DNA of 64,000 bases from Clavibacter sp. B3I6 (lineage in GTDB: Bacteria; Actinomycetota; Actinomycetes; Actinomycetales; Microbacteriaceae), in assembly GCF_030816895.1 (NCBI RefSeq), contig NZ_JAUSYL010000001.1:310001-374000 (forward strand). The letters are read 5' to 3'. Each line of letters starts with the position of its first letter. Within the stretch, counting starts at the first letter, position 1. Below the pieces are notes generated by a model that saw nothing but the letters and a program-made list of their open reading frames with translations, searched no databases and was not told where the DNA came from. A program made the translations under genes and the position numbers. Positions 43,139 to 51,384 of the stretch are shown piece after piece.

Positions 43139-44149
43139 ATGACCGAGTCGATGATGCACGCAGTCCAGATCCACAGCGCAGGCGGGCCGGAGGTCCTGCG
43201 ATACGAGCAGGTGAGGCGGCCGGAGCCACGGGCGGGCGAAGTCCTCGTCCGGGTGCACGCCATCGGGCTCAACCCGCCGGACTGGTACGTGCGGGAGGGC
43301 ATGACGAACGTGCCCGAGGAGTGGCGGCCCGTGTTCACCTATCCCCTGATCCTGGGCTCGGACATCTCAGGCGTAGTCGAAGCGGTCGCGCCCGATGTCA
43401 CGCATCTCGCGCCCGGCGACGAGGTCTTCGGCCTGATCCGATTCCCCGACGGCCTCGCCAACGCCTACGCGGAGTTCGTCGCGGCGCCGGCGACCGATCT
43501 GGCGCGCAAACCCGCGAGCATCGACCACATCCACGCGGCTGCAGCGCCCATGGCCGGGCTGACGGCCTGGCAGTTCCTCATCGAGCGCGGCCACGACACG
43601 GTGCCGCCGTTCCAGGCGGAGCTGCATCACCCGGTCCCTCTGCACGAGGGGACGCGGGTGATGGTCAACGGCGCCGCCGGCGGAGTGGGGCACATCGCCG
43701 TCCAGCTGGCCAAGTGGAAGGGCGCTCACGTCCTCGCGGTCGCCTCAGGAGCACATCGATCCTTCCTCGAGCAGATCGGGGCGGACGAGGTCCTCGACTA
43801 CACCGTCACCTCCCCCGAGCACTCGGGCGAGGTGTTCGACCTCGTCCTCGACAGCGTCGGCGGAGCCGACACGGGCCGGTTCCTCGCGAACGTCACGCGC
43901 GGCGGCGCGCTCTTCCCGGTCTTCTTCGGGCCGGTAGACCCTCAACGGGCCGCGGCGGAGGACGTCTACGTGTCCAGCACGCAGGTGCGCGCGAACGGGG
44001 CGCAGCTCGCCGAGCTCGCAGAGCTCCTCGACTCGGGGATCGTGCGAGTCGCGATCGACAGCACCTACCCGCTGGCCGACGCGCAGCTCGCGCACGAGCG
44101 GGCCGCCGAAGGCCACCTCCAGGGCAAGATCGTCCTCACCGTCGCATGA
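43139..44149 (+). CDS. NADP-dependent zinc-independent quinone oxidoreductase (MDR family)
   Basis: 336 residues of the medium-chain dehydrogenase/reductase family, QOR-like. The GroES-like N-terminal domain (ILGSDISGVVEAVAPDVTHL) lacks the zinc ligands; the Rossmann motif is VNGAAGGVGHIAVQLAKWKG (about 178-197). It probably reduces quinones or enones with NADPH. It diverges from the tetR pseudogene and its stop overlaps the next gene by four bases. If the repressor is truly broken, this operon would be constitutive. Confidence 0.9.
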   Translation: MTESMMHAVQIHSAGGPEVLRYEQVRRPEPRAGEVLVRVHAIGLNPPDWYVREGMTNVPEEWRPVFTYPLILGSDISGVVEAVAPDVTHLAPGDEVFGLIRFPDGLANAYAEFVAAPATDLARKPASIDHIHAAAAPMAGLTAWQFLIERGHDTVPPFQAELHHPVPLHEGTRVMVNGAAGGVGHIAVQLAKWKGAHVLAVASGAHRSFLEQIGADEVLDYTVTSPEHSGEVFDLVLDSVGGADTGRFLANVTRGGALFPVFFGPVDPQRAAAEDVYVSSTQVRANGAQLAELAELLDSGIVRVAIDSTYPLADAQLAHERAAEGHLQGKIVLTVA

Positions 44150-44565
44150 GCACCGCGACCCACGAGATCCAGCAGGTCATCGCGCGATACGGCTGGGCGC
44201 TCGACGCGCACGACCACGACGCCCTCGCAGCACTGCATCATGAGGACGCCGAATGGACGTTCGCGGTCGGGTCCCACGTCGTCATGGGCCCACTCCGCGG
44301 GCGAGACGCCATCATCGCCTTGGCTTCCACTGCCCCGGACGGCCCACCGGTCCAGCAGCGTCACGTACTGACGAACATCGTCGTCTCGGACACGTTGAAT
44401 GGGACGAGTCGGGCGACCGCCTACCTGACCCTGATCGCCGCCCATGACGCAACGCCGGTCATCGCGGCGACAGGCACGGCCACCTTCACGCTGAGGGAGA
44501 CCGAGGGGACATGGAGCATCGAGATGCTCCTCATCTCCTTCGACAATCCACCCCTCCCCCGCTGA
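44146..44565 (+). CDS. SnoaL/NTF2-like family protein
   Basis: 139 residues of the alpha+beta-barrel NTF2-like superfamily: IQQVIARYGWALDAHDHDAL (about 8-27), LHHEDAEWTF, and a C-terminal strand rich in Thr/Ala. Members are small isomerases, dehydratases or ligand binders; the function cannot be assigned. It is coupled to the oxidoreductase by an ATGA overlap, and a hairpin ends the operon. Confidence 0.85.
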   Translation: MSTATHEIQQVIARYGWALDAHDHDALAALHHEDAEWTFAVGSHVVMGPLRGRDAIIALASTAPDGPPVQQRHVLTNIVVSDTLNGTSRATAYLTLIAAHDATPVIAATGTATFTLRETEGTWSIEMLLISFDNPPLPR

Positions 44566-44570
44566 CCGCA

Positions 44571-44604
44571 CGGGAGCGCTAGGAGGAAGCTCCTCGCGCT
44601 CCCG
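44571..44604 (+). terminator. Hairpin terminator after the oxidoreductase operon
   Basis: Outer stem CGGGAGCG/CGCTCCCG and inner stem AGGAG/CTCCT around GAAG; it begins 6 bases after the stop of the SnoaL-like gene. Confidence 0.7.
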
Positions 44605-44864
44605 TCGAGGTCAAGGACTACTGACCAGCACCCACCCGCCAGCAAGCGTCAAGCGGCCGGCCCGCTCCCCCATCGACACGAGACGTCTTGCAACACAAGG
44701 GCTGCGAGACCCCACACGGGCCATGACCGCGGCGTGGACCGTCGTGACCTGTCACCCCCCCCCGAACCAAGGTGCGTCGGACCGACTACACGCCGCGCAG
44801 GGCCGCCGGGGCCGCGACCACACGGCGGCATTCACGGGATGTCGGTCGCGTGCCCTTTCGGCCA

Positions 44865-45251
44865 TCACGCGTTCGTACGCCTCACTTCGCGAGCTTCGCG
44901 AGCAGCCGCGGACGACGGTGGTCCTCCGCATCCACACCAGTCATGCCGGTAGTCCGGAATGGGGATGTGAATTCCCTGTTGACCGCACTTGGAGGAGGCG
45001 ACGACCGCGAAGACGCCGCCGAGCAGGCCTCCCACCGCCGCACAGGCAACCGGAGCGAGGTAGAGCTGCGAGCATGTGACGGTCGTACCCACGCCCAGCG
45101 CGGTTCCGACAATCGTTCGCACAGTGATTCCGTCGAGGTGGATGACGGGGTGGGTCCTGATGTCATGCAGCGCTCGCCTCACCACCATCTGGCTCGCCGC
45201 TTGATCGTGGGCGGCTGGCACACCCGCCGTCGCGCCTCCTCCTCGGCTCAC
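44865..45251 (-). CDS. Unrecognised small protein with hydrophobic Cys-rich C-terminal domain
   Basis: Up to 128 residues from a GTG at 45251; an internal ATG (VVRRALHDIR region) is an alternative start. The core reads VIHLDGITVRTIVG, a Gly/Ala/Val hydrophobic double helix with two cysteines, then SSKCGQQGIHIPIPDYRHDWC. Order and ending match the C-terminal domain of the secreted protein at 28076 (LD-strand, hydrophobic pair, Cys, IxxPD, Cys). No signal peptide is seen, so the N-terminus may be truncated or the gene decaying. No family recognised. Confidence 0.5.
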   Translation of the reverse strand: MSRGGGATAGVPAAHDQAASQMVVRRALHDIRTHPVIHLDGITVRTIVGTALGVGTTVTCSQLYLAPVACAAVGGLLGGVFAVVASSKCGQQGIHIPIPDYRHDWCGCGGPPSSAAAREAREVRRTNA

Positions 45252-45690
45252 CGCCGGAGCGGCTGATCCGCGCCCTTGCTCCGCACGACAGGCGTGCGCA
45301 TCCGCCGTCGCGCTCCCGCTCGATGGCGGAGACGGATGTCGCCCTCCGGCTCGATGCCGCGCGAGGCGTGCGACGTCTCACCTGTCCCAGCAGCCGGCAG
45401 AGGATCTATCGGTACCAGGAGCTTCCCCTATGCGGACCCCGCCGTCGCTGTCCCTGCGGGTCGGGGTCGAGTGTCTCCCGGGATCGCGGCGATGGGCCTC
45501 GCGCTCCGATGCGATCGCGTGGCGCGGTCGCCGGACCCAGTCACCACCACCAGTGGCCGAGGTCGTGACGCATTCCACTGGCGCGCATCTCGAGACGGGT
45601 GCGGGCGGTCGCGGACATCATCCCTGCTGCGCGGCGATGCTTGGCGAGCCACACCGGCACGACCATCCCGCACGACATCCCAGGAGCTTC
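45252..45690. other. 439-base stretch without a supported gene
   Basis: Several overlapping Arg/Ser-rich frames exist on both strands, as expected by chance at this GC content; none has a signal peptide, domain or ribosome site. The right end contains the promoter and CAGGAG ribosome site of the secreted-protein gene at 45691. Confidence 0.5.
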
Positions 45691-46116
45691 ATGTCCACGC
45701 GAAAGCACACCGGCCTCCGCCCCGTGGCGGCAGCACTGTTCCTCCTTCTCCTCGGCGGCACCTCAGTCGTCGACTCCACCGCCGCGATCGCAGCGGTCAA
45801 GCCCCACGTGACGACGATCCAGACCGAAGTCGTACCGAACCGACCTCAGGTCCGTGCAGTGCTGATCGATCTCCGCGATGGAACACGCGAATGCAGGCGG
45901 CTCGTCGACGGAGGTGCCGGCGGATATGGGCAGGTCTCCTACGGGTCGAGGTTCACGACCGTCATCTCGGATGGGGCTGCCATCGAGGTGACGAGCATGG
46001 CCACCGATGATTGCCGGCCGGGAACCGGGTACGCATCCACGTCCGGCTGGGTCGTCCTCGCGCATCACCCTCGTCATGCCGTGTACTTCGATCGTCGGCC
46101 ACAGGTGATCCACTAG
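45691..46116 (+). CDS. Small secreted hypothetical protein
   Basis: 141 residues. A signal peptide (RPVAAALFLLLLGGTSVV) ends near an Ala-rich site around residue 35; the mature part is beta-rich with two cysteines (RECRRL, DDCRPG) that could form a disulfide. No family recognised. CAGGAG precedes the ATG at good spacing. It lies beside the 44865 gene, which is on the other strand. Confidence 0.65.
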   Translation: MSTRKHTGLRPVAAALFLLLLGGTSVVDSTAAIAAVKPHVTTIQTEVVPNRPQVRAVLIDLRDGTRECRRLVDGGAGGYGQVSYGSRFTTVISDGAAIEVTSMATDDCRPGTGYASTSGWVVLAHHPRHAVYFDRRPQVIH

Positions 46117-46660
46117 CACCGCGAAGGGGTGCCGAGCTGTGGCATGCACGGTCGTCGAACACCTCCGACAAGAGCGACACGCATCGGCTGCTCACCGCGT
46201 CCGTGGCGGAGCAGATGCCATGAGGCGCGGTCTGCTCCGACTCCGCGTCACGCATGGGCACAGCGCGCGAGAGCGCCGGGCGGACATCTCGTGCGGCGAG
46301 TGCTGCACGAACTCCAGCCCCACGTCGCTGATCCAGCGCGAGCACCCAGGCCCGCTCGATTCACCGCGACCTTCCTGATGACGAGTGGAACGCGCGCTCG
46401 TCCCCAGTCTGGGCTGTCGTCGAGGTCCCGCCTGACGGCGCGGTCGGGATGCTCGTGCCGCTGCAGCTCGCGAAGCCGGGCTGACGCGGCAGGAGGGACG
46501 GCGCGCTGCACGTCGTCCACCTGGCAGCACACGCCGGCAGAACCGCGCCGACCAGCTCGGTGACCTGACCCGCGAGGACTCCCCCGCGCCGCGATCGCGC
46601 GTCGCTCCCGCCCGCGGCACGCGCGTGGTCCTCGGGATGCGCGTGGTCCACGGAAGACGG
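46117..46660. other. 544-base stretch, probably decayed coding sequence
   Basis: No intact gene is supported. A plus-strand frame from about 46332 to 46481 reads a protein-like tail (DEWNARSSPVWAVVEVPPDG ... LVPLQLAKPG, then stop) with no start codon, which may be a remnant. The rest shows only Arg-rich chance frames. Confidence 0.4.
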
Positions 46661-46695
46661 GACAGGCCCGCACCCTGGTGGGGTGCGGGCCTGTC
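46661..46695 (-). terminator. Perfect 15-bp-stem terminator of the GH3 gene
   Basis: GACAGGCCCGCACCC, loop TGGTG, GGGTGCGGGCCTGTC with no mismatch, 16 bases beyond the GH3 stop on the minus strand; followed on that strand by CGTCTTCC. Confidence 0.85.
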
Positions 46696-46710
46696 GGATT
46701 GCCGAGCGGA

Positions 46711-49500
46711 CTATCGGATCGTGACGGTCCCCTGCTGACGGATGTCGCCCGAGGACGTGCCGACGTACACCGGGACGGTCCCGGTCGGCGTGACCCAGCG
46801 GTCGGCGGCGCTGTCCCAGTAGGAGAAGGCGCGGGAGTCGAGCGCGACCTTGACCTTGGTGGACGCTCCCTTGGCGAGGTCGACCTTCGCGAAGCCGGCG
46901 AGCTGCTGCGGAGGCGTCTGGACCGAGGTCGGCAGCGCTCCCACGTAGACCTGCACCGTCTCGGTTCCCGCGCGGGCGCCGGTGTTCCTCAGGTCGACCG
47001 TCACGGACACGTCGGCCGTGCCGCCGTTCTTCACCGGCTTGCCGGAGGTGGTCGCCTTGAACCCGGAGTAGCCGAACGTCGTGTAGCTGAGCCCGTGACC
47101 GAAGGCGAACTGCGGAGCGATGCCCTCGGCCTTGTACGCGCGGTACCCGATGTTCACGCCGTCCGAGATGGTCGCCGTGCGATCGATGCCCGGGAACGAC
47201 GCGACGTCCGAGGTCGGGGTGGCGCTGTCGCTCGTGGCGAAGGTCACCGGCAGCTTGCCGGAGGGGTTCACGTCCCCGAAGAGCACGGAGGCGATGGCGT
47301 TGCCCTGCTCCTGCCCGCCGTACCACGCCTCGACGACCGCGGGGACCTGAGCCGCCCACGGGGTGTTCACCGAGCCGCTCGTGGTGAGCACGACGACGGT
47401 GCGGGGGTTGGCCTTCACGACGGCGCCGATGAGAGCGTCCTGCTCGTTGGCCAGCGTCAGGGTCGACTTGTCCCGACCCTCGCCGACGTAGTCGCGAGCG
47501 ACGACGACGGCGACCTCCGAGGCCTTGGCCGCAGCCACGGCCTGGGCGACGGCGGGGGTGACGATGCCGTCCGGGTGCGTCCAGGTCATGACCAGGTCGG
47601 CGGCGCTCTCCTGGTCGGGGTCGTACGCGTTGTTCACGTACTCGACGCGGAGGTCGTGCGCCTCGCCGGCGCGCAGCTCCAGAGCGGCTCCCGTGTCGGT
47701 GCGCACCACGTGCGGGTCCGATGCGTCGACGACCTGCTTGCCGTCGAGGAAGAGCCTCGCGCTGCCGAAGCCGGTCAGCGACAGGGCGTACCGACCCGTG
47801 GCCGGAGCGGTGATGGTGCCCGTCCAGCGGGCGGACAGCGGTCCGCCGAACTCGTAGCCGGGCACCTTCGGGACGGAGGATCCGTACAGGCCGCTCAGCG
47901 CGAGGAACCCGCCGCTGAGGGCGATCTGGTCCTCGTTGCGCGTGACGGCGGGAGCGCCGGAGCGGTCGGAGTTGAACCAGTACTCGGCGGTCAGGCCCGT
48001 CGCGGTGGGCTGCCCGAGGGGAGCGAGCACCGAGGAGGGCACGGCAGCGCCGCTGAGGGTGTGCGCGGGGCCGACCGGGTCGGTCCCCTCCGCGTACGTC
48101 ACCTTCACGCCCGTGCCGGCACGAGCCGTCAGAGCGTCCAGGGGCGTCACGGAGTACGTCGGCTTGACGACCGAGCTTCCGCCACCCGTGGCCAGGGCAT
48201 CCGCGTCGGCACCGATCACCGCGAGGGACCTGATCGACGAGGACAGCGGGAGGACCGGGGTCTTCGCTCCGGCGGGCGTGCCGTTCTTCAGCAGCACCGT
48301 GCCGGCTTCGGCGACCTTGCGGGCGACGGCGCCGTCCGCCGCCTCGGGGAGGGCGGTGATCGCGATGGGGGTGTCGAACGACCCGAACTCGAACATGGTG
48401 CGGAGGACGCGGTGCACCTTGTCGTCGATGGTGGCCGTGCTCACGCGCCCCGCCGTGACGGAGTCGATGAGGGCCTGGCCGAAGTAGTTCCCGGCGGGGA
48501 ACTCGACGTCGAGGCCGGCGTTCGCGGCCGTGTCCGTGCTGTGCGCGGCGGCGTAGTCCGTCTGGATGAAGCCGGCGAAGCCGTAGTCCTTCTTGAGGAT
48601 GTCGAAGACCTCGGCGCTCTCGCACGCGTAGACGTCGTTGACCTTGTTGAAGGAGCACATGGCCGAGCCGACGCCGGCGTCGATGGCCGCCTCGATGGGA
48701 GCGAGGTAGACCTCGCGGAGAGCGCGCTCGGTGACGTCGACGTTGCCGCCGGCGAGACGGCTGGTCTCCTCGGTGTAGGCCGCCGGATGCTTCACCGTGG
48801 CCACCACGTCGTGGGACTGCACGGCCTCGACCTGGGCGGCGAGCAGCGCGGAGACGAGTCGCGGATCCTCGCCGAGCGACTCGAACTGGCGTCCCCAGCG
48901 CGCATCGCGCACGAGGTCGCCGGTCGGGCCGAGCAGTCCGTTCTGGCCGGTCGCGCGGGTCTCGGTGCCCAGCACGTCGCCGTAGGCGGTGGCGAGGTCG
49001 GTGTCCCACGTCGCGCCGAGGGCGATGGGGGCCGGGAGCGCGGTCGCCTCGCCGCCGTTGGTCGTGGGGTTCGTGACCCGGACCCCGGCTCCGGCGTCGG
49101 TGAGGAGCAGCGCCGGGATGCCGAGTCGGGGAAGCGGCGCGATGTAGAAGGCGGTCTCGCCGCTGAACTCGCCGTGCAGGCGGGTGACCTTCTCCTCGAG
49201 GGTCATCTGCGCGAGGAGCCGGTCGGCGCGCTGGTCGGAGGACAGCTTCGTGTCCATCCACGGACCGGCGACGGGAGCGACCTTCGTGGCCTTGCCGGAG
49301 CCGTTCGCGATGGCCTTCCGGGCTGCCTCGGCATTGGCGGCGCGACCGTGCGAGCGGGAGTCGGACTTCGGCGTGGACGGGGAATCGGGCTTCGGCGCGG
49401 CAGAGGCGGAGATGCCGCCTCCGAGCACGACGGAGAGGGCGAGGACTCCGGATAGGGCGGCTGCAGCGCGCCGCTTCCGGGGTCGGGGGGTGTTCGACAC
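46711..49500 (-). CDS. Secreted glycoside hydrolase family 3 (beta-glucosidase/xylosidase type)
   Basis: 929 residues. A signal peptide (AAAALSGVLALSVVLGGGIS, cleaved near ASA-A about residue 33) is followed by a low-complexity linker, the GH3 TIM-barrel (about 90-370), the alpha/beta sandwich (about 380-700) with an inserted PA14-type domain (TAEYWFNSDRSGAPAVT ... GRYALSLTGFGSARLFLDGK) and a C-terminal fibronectin-like domain. The nucleophile is the Asp in GFIQTDYAAAHS. It likely removes terminal beta-linked sugars from plant oligosaccharides or glycosides outside the cell. GTG at 49500 places the signal peptide at the start. A candidate promoter is about 220 bases upstream, and a perfect terminator follows. 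Confidence 0.93.
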   Translation of the reverse strand: MSNTPRPRKRRAAAALSGVLALSVVLGGGISASAAPKPDSPSTPKSDSRSHGRAANAEAARKAIANGSGKATKVAPVAGPWMDTKLSSDQRADRLLAQMTLEEKVTRLHGEFSGETAFYIAPLPRLGIPALLLTDAGAGVRVTNPTTNGGEATALPAPIALGATWDTDLATAYGDVLGTETRATGQNGLLGPTGDLVRDARWGRQFESLGEDPRLVSALLAAQVEAVQSHDVVATVKHPAAYTEETSRLAGGNVDVTERALREVYLAPIEAAIDAGVGSAMCSFNKVNDVYACESAEVFDILKKDYGFAGFIQTDYAAAHSTDTAANAGLDVEFPAGNYFGQALIDSVTAGRVSTATIDDKVHRVLRTMFEFGSFDTPIAITALPEAADGAVARKVAEAGTVLLKNGTPAGAKTPVLPLSSSIRSLAVIGADADALATGGGSSVVKPTYSVTPLDALTARAGTGVKVTYAEGTDPVGPAHTLSGAAVPSSVLAPLGQPTATGLTAEYWFNSDRSGAPAVTRNEDQIALSGGFLALSGLYGSSVPKVPGYEFGGPLSARWTGTITAPATGRYALSLTGFGSARLFLDGKQVVDASDPHVVRTDTGAALELRAGEAHDLRVEYVNNAYDPDQESAADLVMTWTHPDGIVTPAVAQAVAAAKASEVAVVVARDYVGEGRDKSTLTLANEQDALIGAVVKANPRTVVVLTTSGSVNTPWAAQVPAVVEAWYGGQEQGNAIASVLFGDVNPSGKLPVTFATSDSATPTSDVASFPGIDRTATISDGVNIGYRAYKAEGIAPQFAFGHGLSYTTFGYSGFKATTSGKPVKNGGTADVSVTVDLRNTGARAGTETVQVYVGALPTSVQTPPQQLAGFAKVDLAKGASTKVKVALDSRAFSYWDSAADRWVTPTGTVPVYVGTSSGDIRQQGTVTIR

Positions 49501-49717
49501 AGGGTTCCGTTCGGGTGGAGCAATCCGCTCGAGACCGTCGTCCACCTCTCCTGCGCCCGAGGGGAGCATCCGCTCGAGGCCGTGGTCGGACTCCACGTGG
49601 GGTCGTACGACTCGGACAGCGCGATGCGGAGAGAGGATCTCGACGGCGAGGCGGGAGTGCGGAGATGACATCACGGTGGAGAGACCGCGTGAGCGCGTCG
49701 GGTGAATGCGCAGGGCG

Positions 49718-49747
49718 AGCATAGGTAATACCAATGCCACGATGCAA
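49718..49747 (-). promoter_or_regulatory. Candidate promoter of the GH3 gene
   Basis: On the minus strand -35 TTGCAT (49747-49742) and -10 TATGCT (49723-49718) are 18 bases apart; the spacer contains GGTATTACC, a 9-bp dyad-like element that could be an operator. The leader to the GTG would be about 210 bases with no supported gene in it. Confidence 0.45.
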
Positions 49748-49915
49748 CCGGGGAGCGGGTCCCCTCCCCGGGAAGCCGGAATGGAGCGGAGGAGCACGTC
49801 CTGCGTGTCGTTCTGCGGATAGGGGACCCGGTGGATCGTCACGTGCAGGACCCGGTCGCCACGACCGTCCGCTCCCCCGGATCCGATGTCGATCCGATCC
49901 CCCGCACCGTTCGCC

Positions 49916-49921
49916 TAGGGT
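49916..49921 (+). promoter_or_regulatory. -10 box for leaderless mRNA of gene 49929
   Basis: TAGGGT ends seven bases before the ATG at 49929. Confidence 0.45.
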
Positions 49922-49928
49922 GAGCGCC

Positions 49929-50447
49929 ATGCCCGAGTCGACACCCGCCAGACGAGCGCGCTTGTCGCGCGAGGACGCGGCCAGCCGCATCACGGCCTAC
50001 GTGTACGGCAACATCGTCGCCCTCGCCACGATCGCCCCCATGACCGTCGACGCCGCCGAGAGCGGTCAGGGCCTGCTGTACCTGCTCGCGACCGCGTTCT
50101 CGACCTTCCTCGCGCACACGTTCGCCGAGTCCATCGGCCGTCGGGCGAGGAGCGATCACCGACTGACCGCCGCCGCCATCCGAGCCGAGCTCCGCGACTC
50201 GATGCCCGTGCTGACCTCGAGCCTCATCCCCGCCGCCGTCCTCGCGTACGCGTCGTTCACGAGCATGCCCGGCCTGGTCGCCGAGGTCGTCGCCATCGCG
50301 TACCTCGTGATCCGCCTCGCCCTCCTGGGCCCCGTGGTCTCCCGGCTCCGTGGGGAGCGTCCGTCCCTGCGGACCTTCGTCGCCGGCATCGCGCTCGCCC
50401 TCGGGGGGATCGGCATCGCGCTGGTCAAGGCCGGCCCGCTCTCCTGA
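49929..50447 (+). CDS. Integral membrane protein of unknown function
   Basis: 172 residues with four to five hydrophobic helices (about 24-40, 45-66, 90-112, 116-134, 146-168). The N-terminus is basic and polar (ARRARLSREDAASRITAYVY). No family was recognised with confidence, although uncharacterised proteins of this layout occur in actinobacteria. TAGGGT seven bases upstream indicates a leaderless message. Confidence 0.65.
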   Translation: MPESTPARRARLSREDAASRITAYVYGNIVALATIAPMTVDAAESGQGLLYLLATAFSTFLAHTFAESIGRRARSDHRLTAAAIRAELRDSMPVLTSSLIPAAVLAYASFTSMPGLVAEVVAIAYLVIRLALLGPVVSRLRGERPSLRTFVAGIALALGGIGIALVKAGPLS

Positions 50448-50730
50448 CCCCGGCGGGCGTGGGAGCTCGTCCCGGCGGATGACGTGCCTGCCGGCCCTCG
50501 AGCGGTCCCGACGGGACGCTGCCACTGCTCCGTCGATCGGCGAGCAGGTCCCCTCGATCGCGGGAGGAAGGCGCGACGGAGGGCGCTCTCGTGCGAATGG
50601 CGCTGTCCTCTCCCGGGGGGATGTGCCACCCGCCGGGTCCACCCCCACCCGCACCCGCTAGCCTCAGCGCCAGCGTGCCCTCCCGACACGAGCACCCGTA
50701 CCCCGCACAGCCCATTCGAGAGGCAGGCCC

Positions 50731-51384
50731 ATGGACGCCGATCCGGTCATCCGCGTCGTCGTCGTCGACGACGAGTCGCTCGTGCGCTCCGGCATCTCGC
50801 TCGTGCTCGACTCATCCCCCCGCATCACCGTGTCGGCAGCCGTCTCGAGCGGGACCGCGATCGACACCATCCGTGAGCACGCGCCCGACGTGGTGCTCCT
50901 CGACATCCGGATGCCCGATCCCGACGGTCTGACGATCCTGCGGGACCTGATGGCCGAGCCCGCTCCGCCCGCGGTCGCCATGCTCACGACGTTCGGCCCG
51001 GATGAGACCGTCCTCGAGGCGCTGCACCGGGGCGCGTCCGGCTTCCTGCTGAAGGACACGGATCCGGAGCAGCTCGTGCGGCATGTGCTCACGCTCGCCG
51101 CCGGCGGGCTGGTCCTCGCGCCGGGGCTGCGGCCCGGGAGGCTGTTCCGCTCCCCCGACGACTCGGCTCAGGCCGCATCGGTCGCGGATCTCACGGAGCG
51201 CGAAGCCGCCGTGCTGGGGGCGCTCGCCCGCGGCCTCTCCAACGCGGAGATCGGCGCGGAGTGCGGGTTGAGGCTGGGAACCGTGAAGGAGACCGTCAGC
51301 TCGGTCATCTCCGCTCTCGGCGTGGGTTCCCGTGTGGAGGCGGCGATCGTCGCCGCTCGCGCGGGGCTGGTGCCGCGCCCGTGA
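50731..51384 (+). CDS. LuxR/NarL-type response regulator
   Basis: 217 residues. The receiver domain (1-120) has the acidic pair in VVVDDESLV, the phosphoacceptor Asp in VLLDIRMPD (about residue 55) and the lysine of GFLLKD. The output domain (about 150-210) is a NarL-type helix-turn-helix (LTEREAAVLGALARGLSNAE). Its stop overlaps the start of the histidine kinase gene, so the two form a co-translated two-component system. The target genes are unknown; the downstream metallo-beta-lactamase-fold gene is a candidate. Confidence 0.93.
   Translation: MDADPVIRVVVVDDESLVRSGISLVLDSSPRITVSAAVSSGTAIDTIREHAPDVVLLDIRMPDPDGLTILRDLMAEPAPPAVAMLTTFGPDETVLEALHRGASGFLLKDTDPEQLVRHVLTLAAGGLVLAPGLRPGRLFRSPDDSAQAASVADLTEREAAVLGALARGLSNAEIGAECGLRLGTVKETVSSVISALGVGSRVEAAIVAARAGLVPRP

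Noticed and set aside
49501..49717. A leader peptide or riboswitch in the long GH3 leader
   Set aside because: The in-frame upstream extension has no protein character and no known aptamer motif was seen.
49817..49830. GATAGGGGACCCGG near the GH3 promoter as another copy of the dispersed hairpin repeat
   Set aside because: It shares only the left end; there is no pairing right half and no CGGAC end.
46361..49993. A 1210-codon open frame on the minus strand over the GH3 gene
   Set aside because: It is Arg/Pro/Gly-rich with no domain; the GH3 protein in the adjacent frame has a signal peptide and full catalytic domains. High GC keeps shadow frames open.
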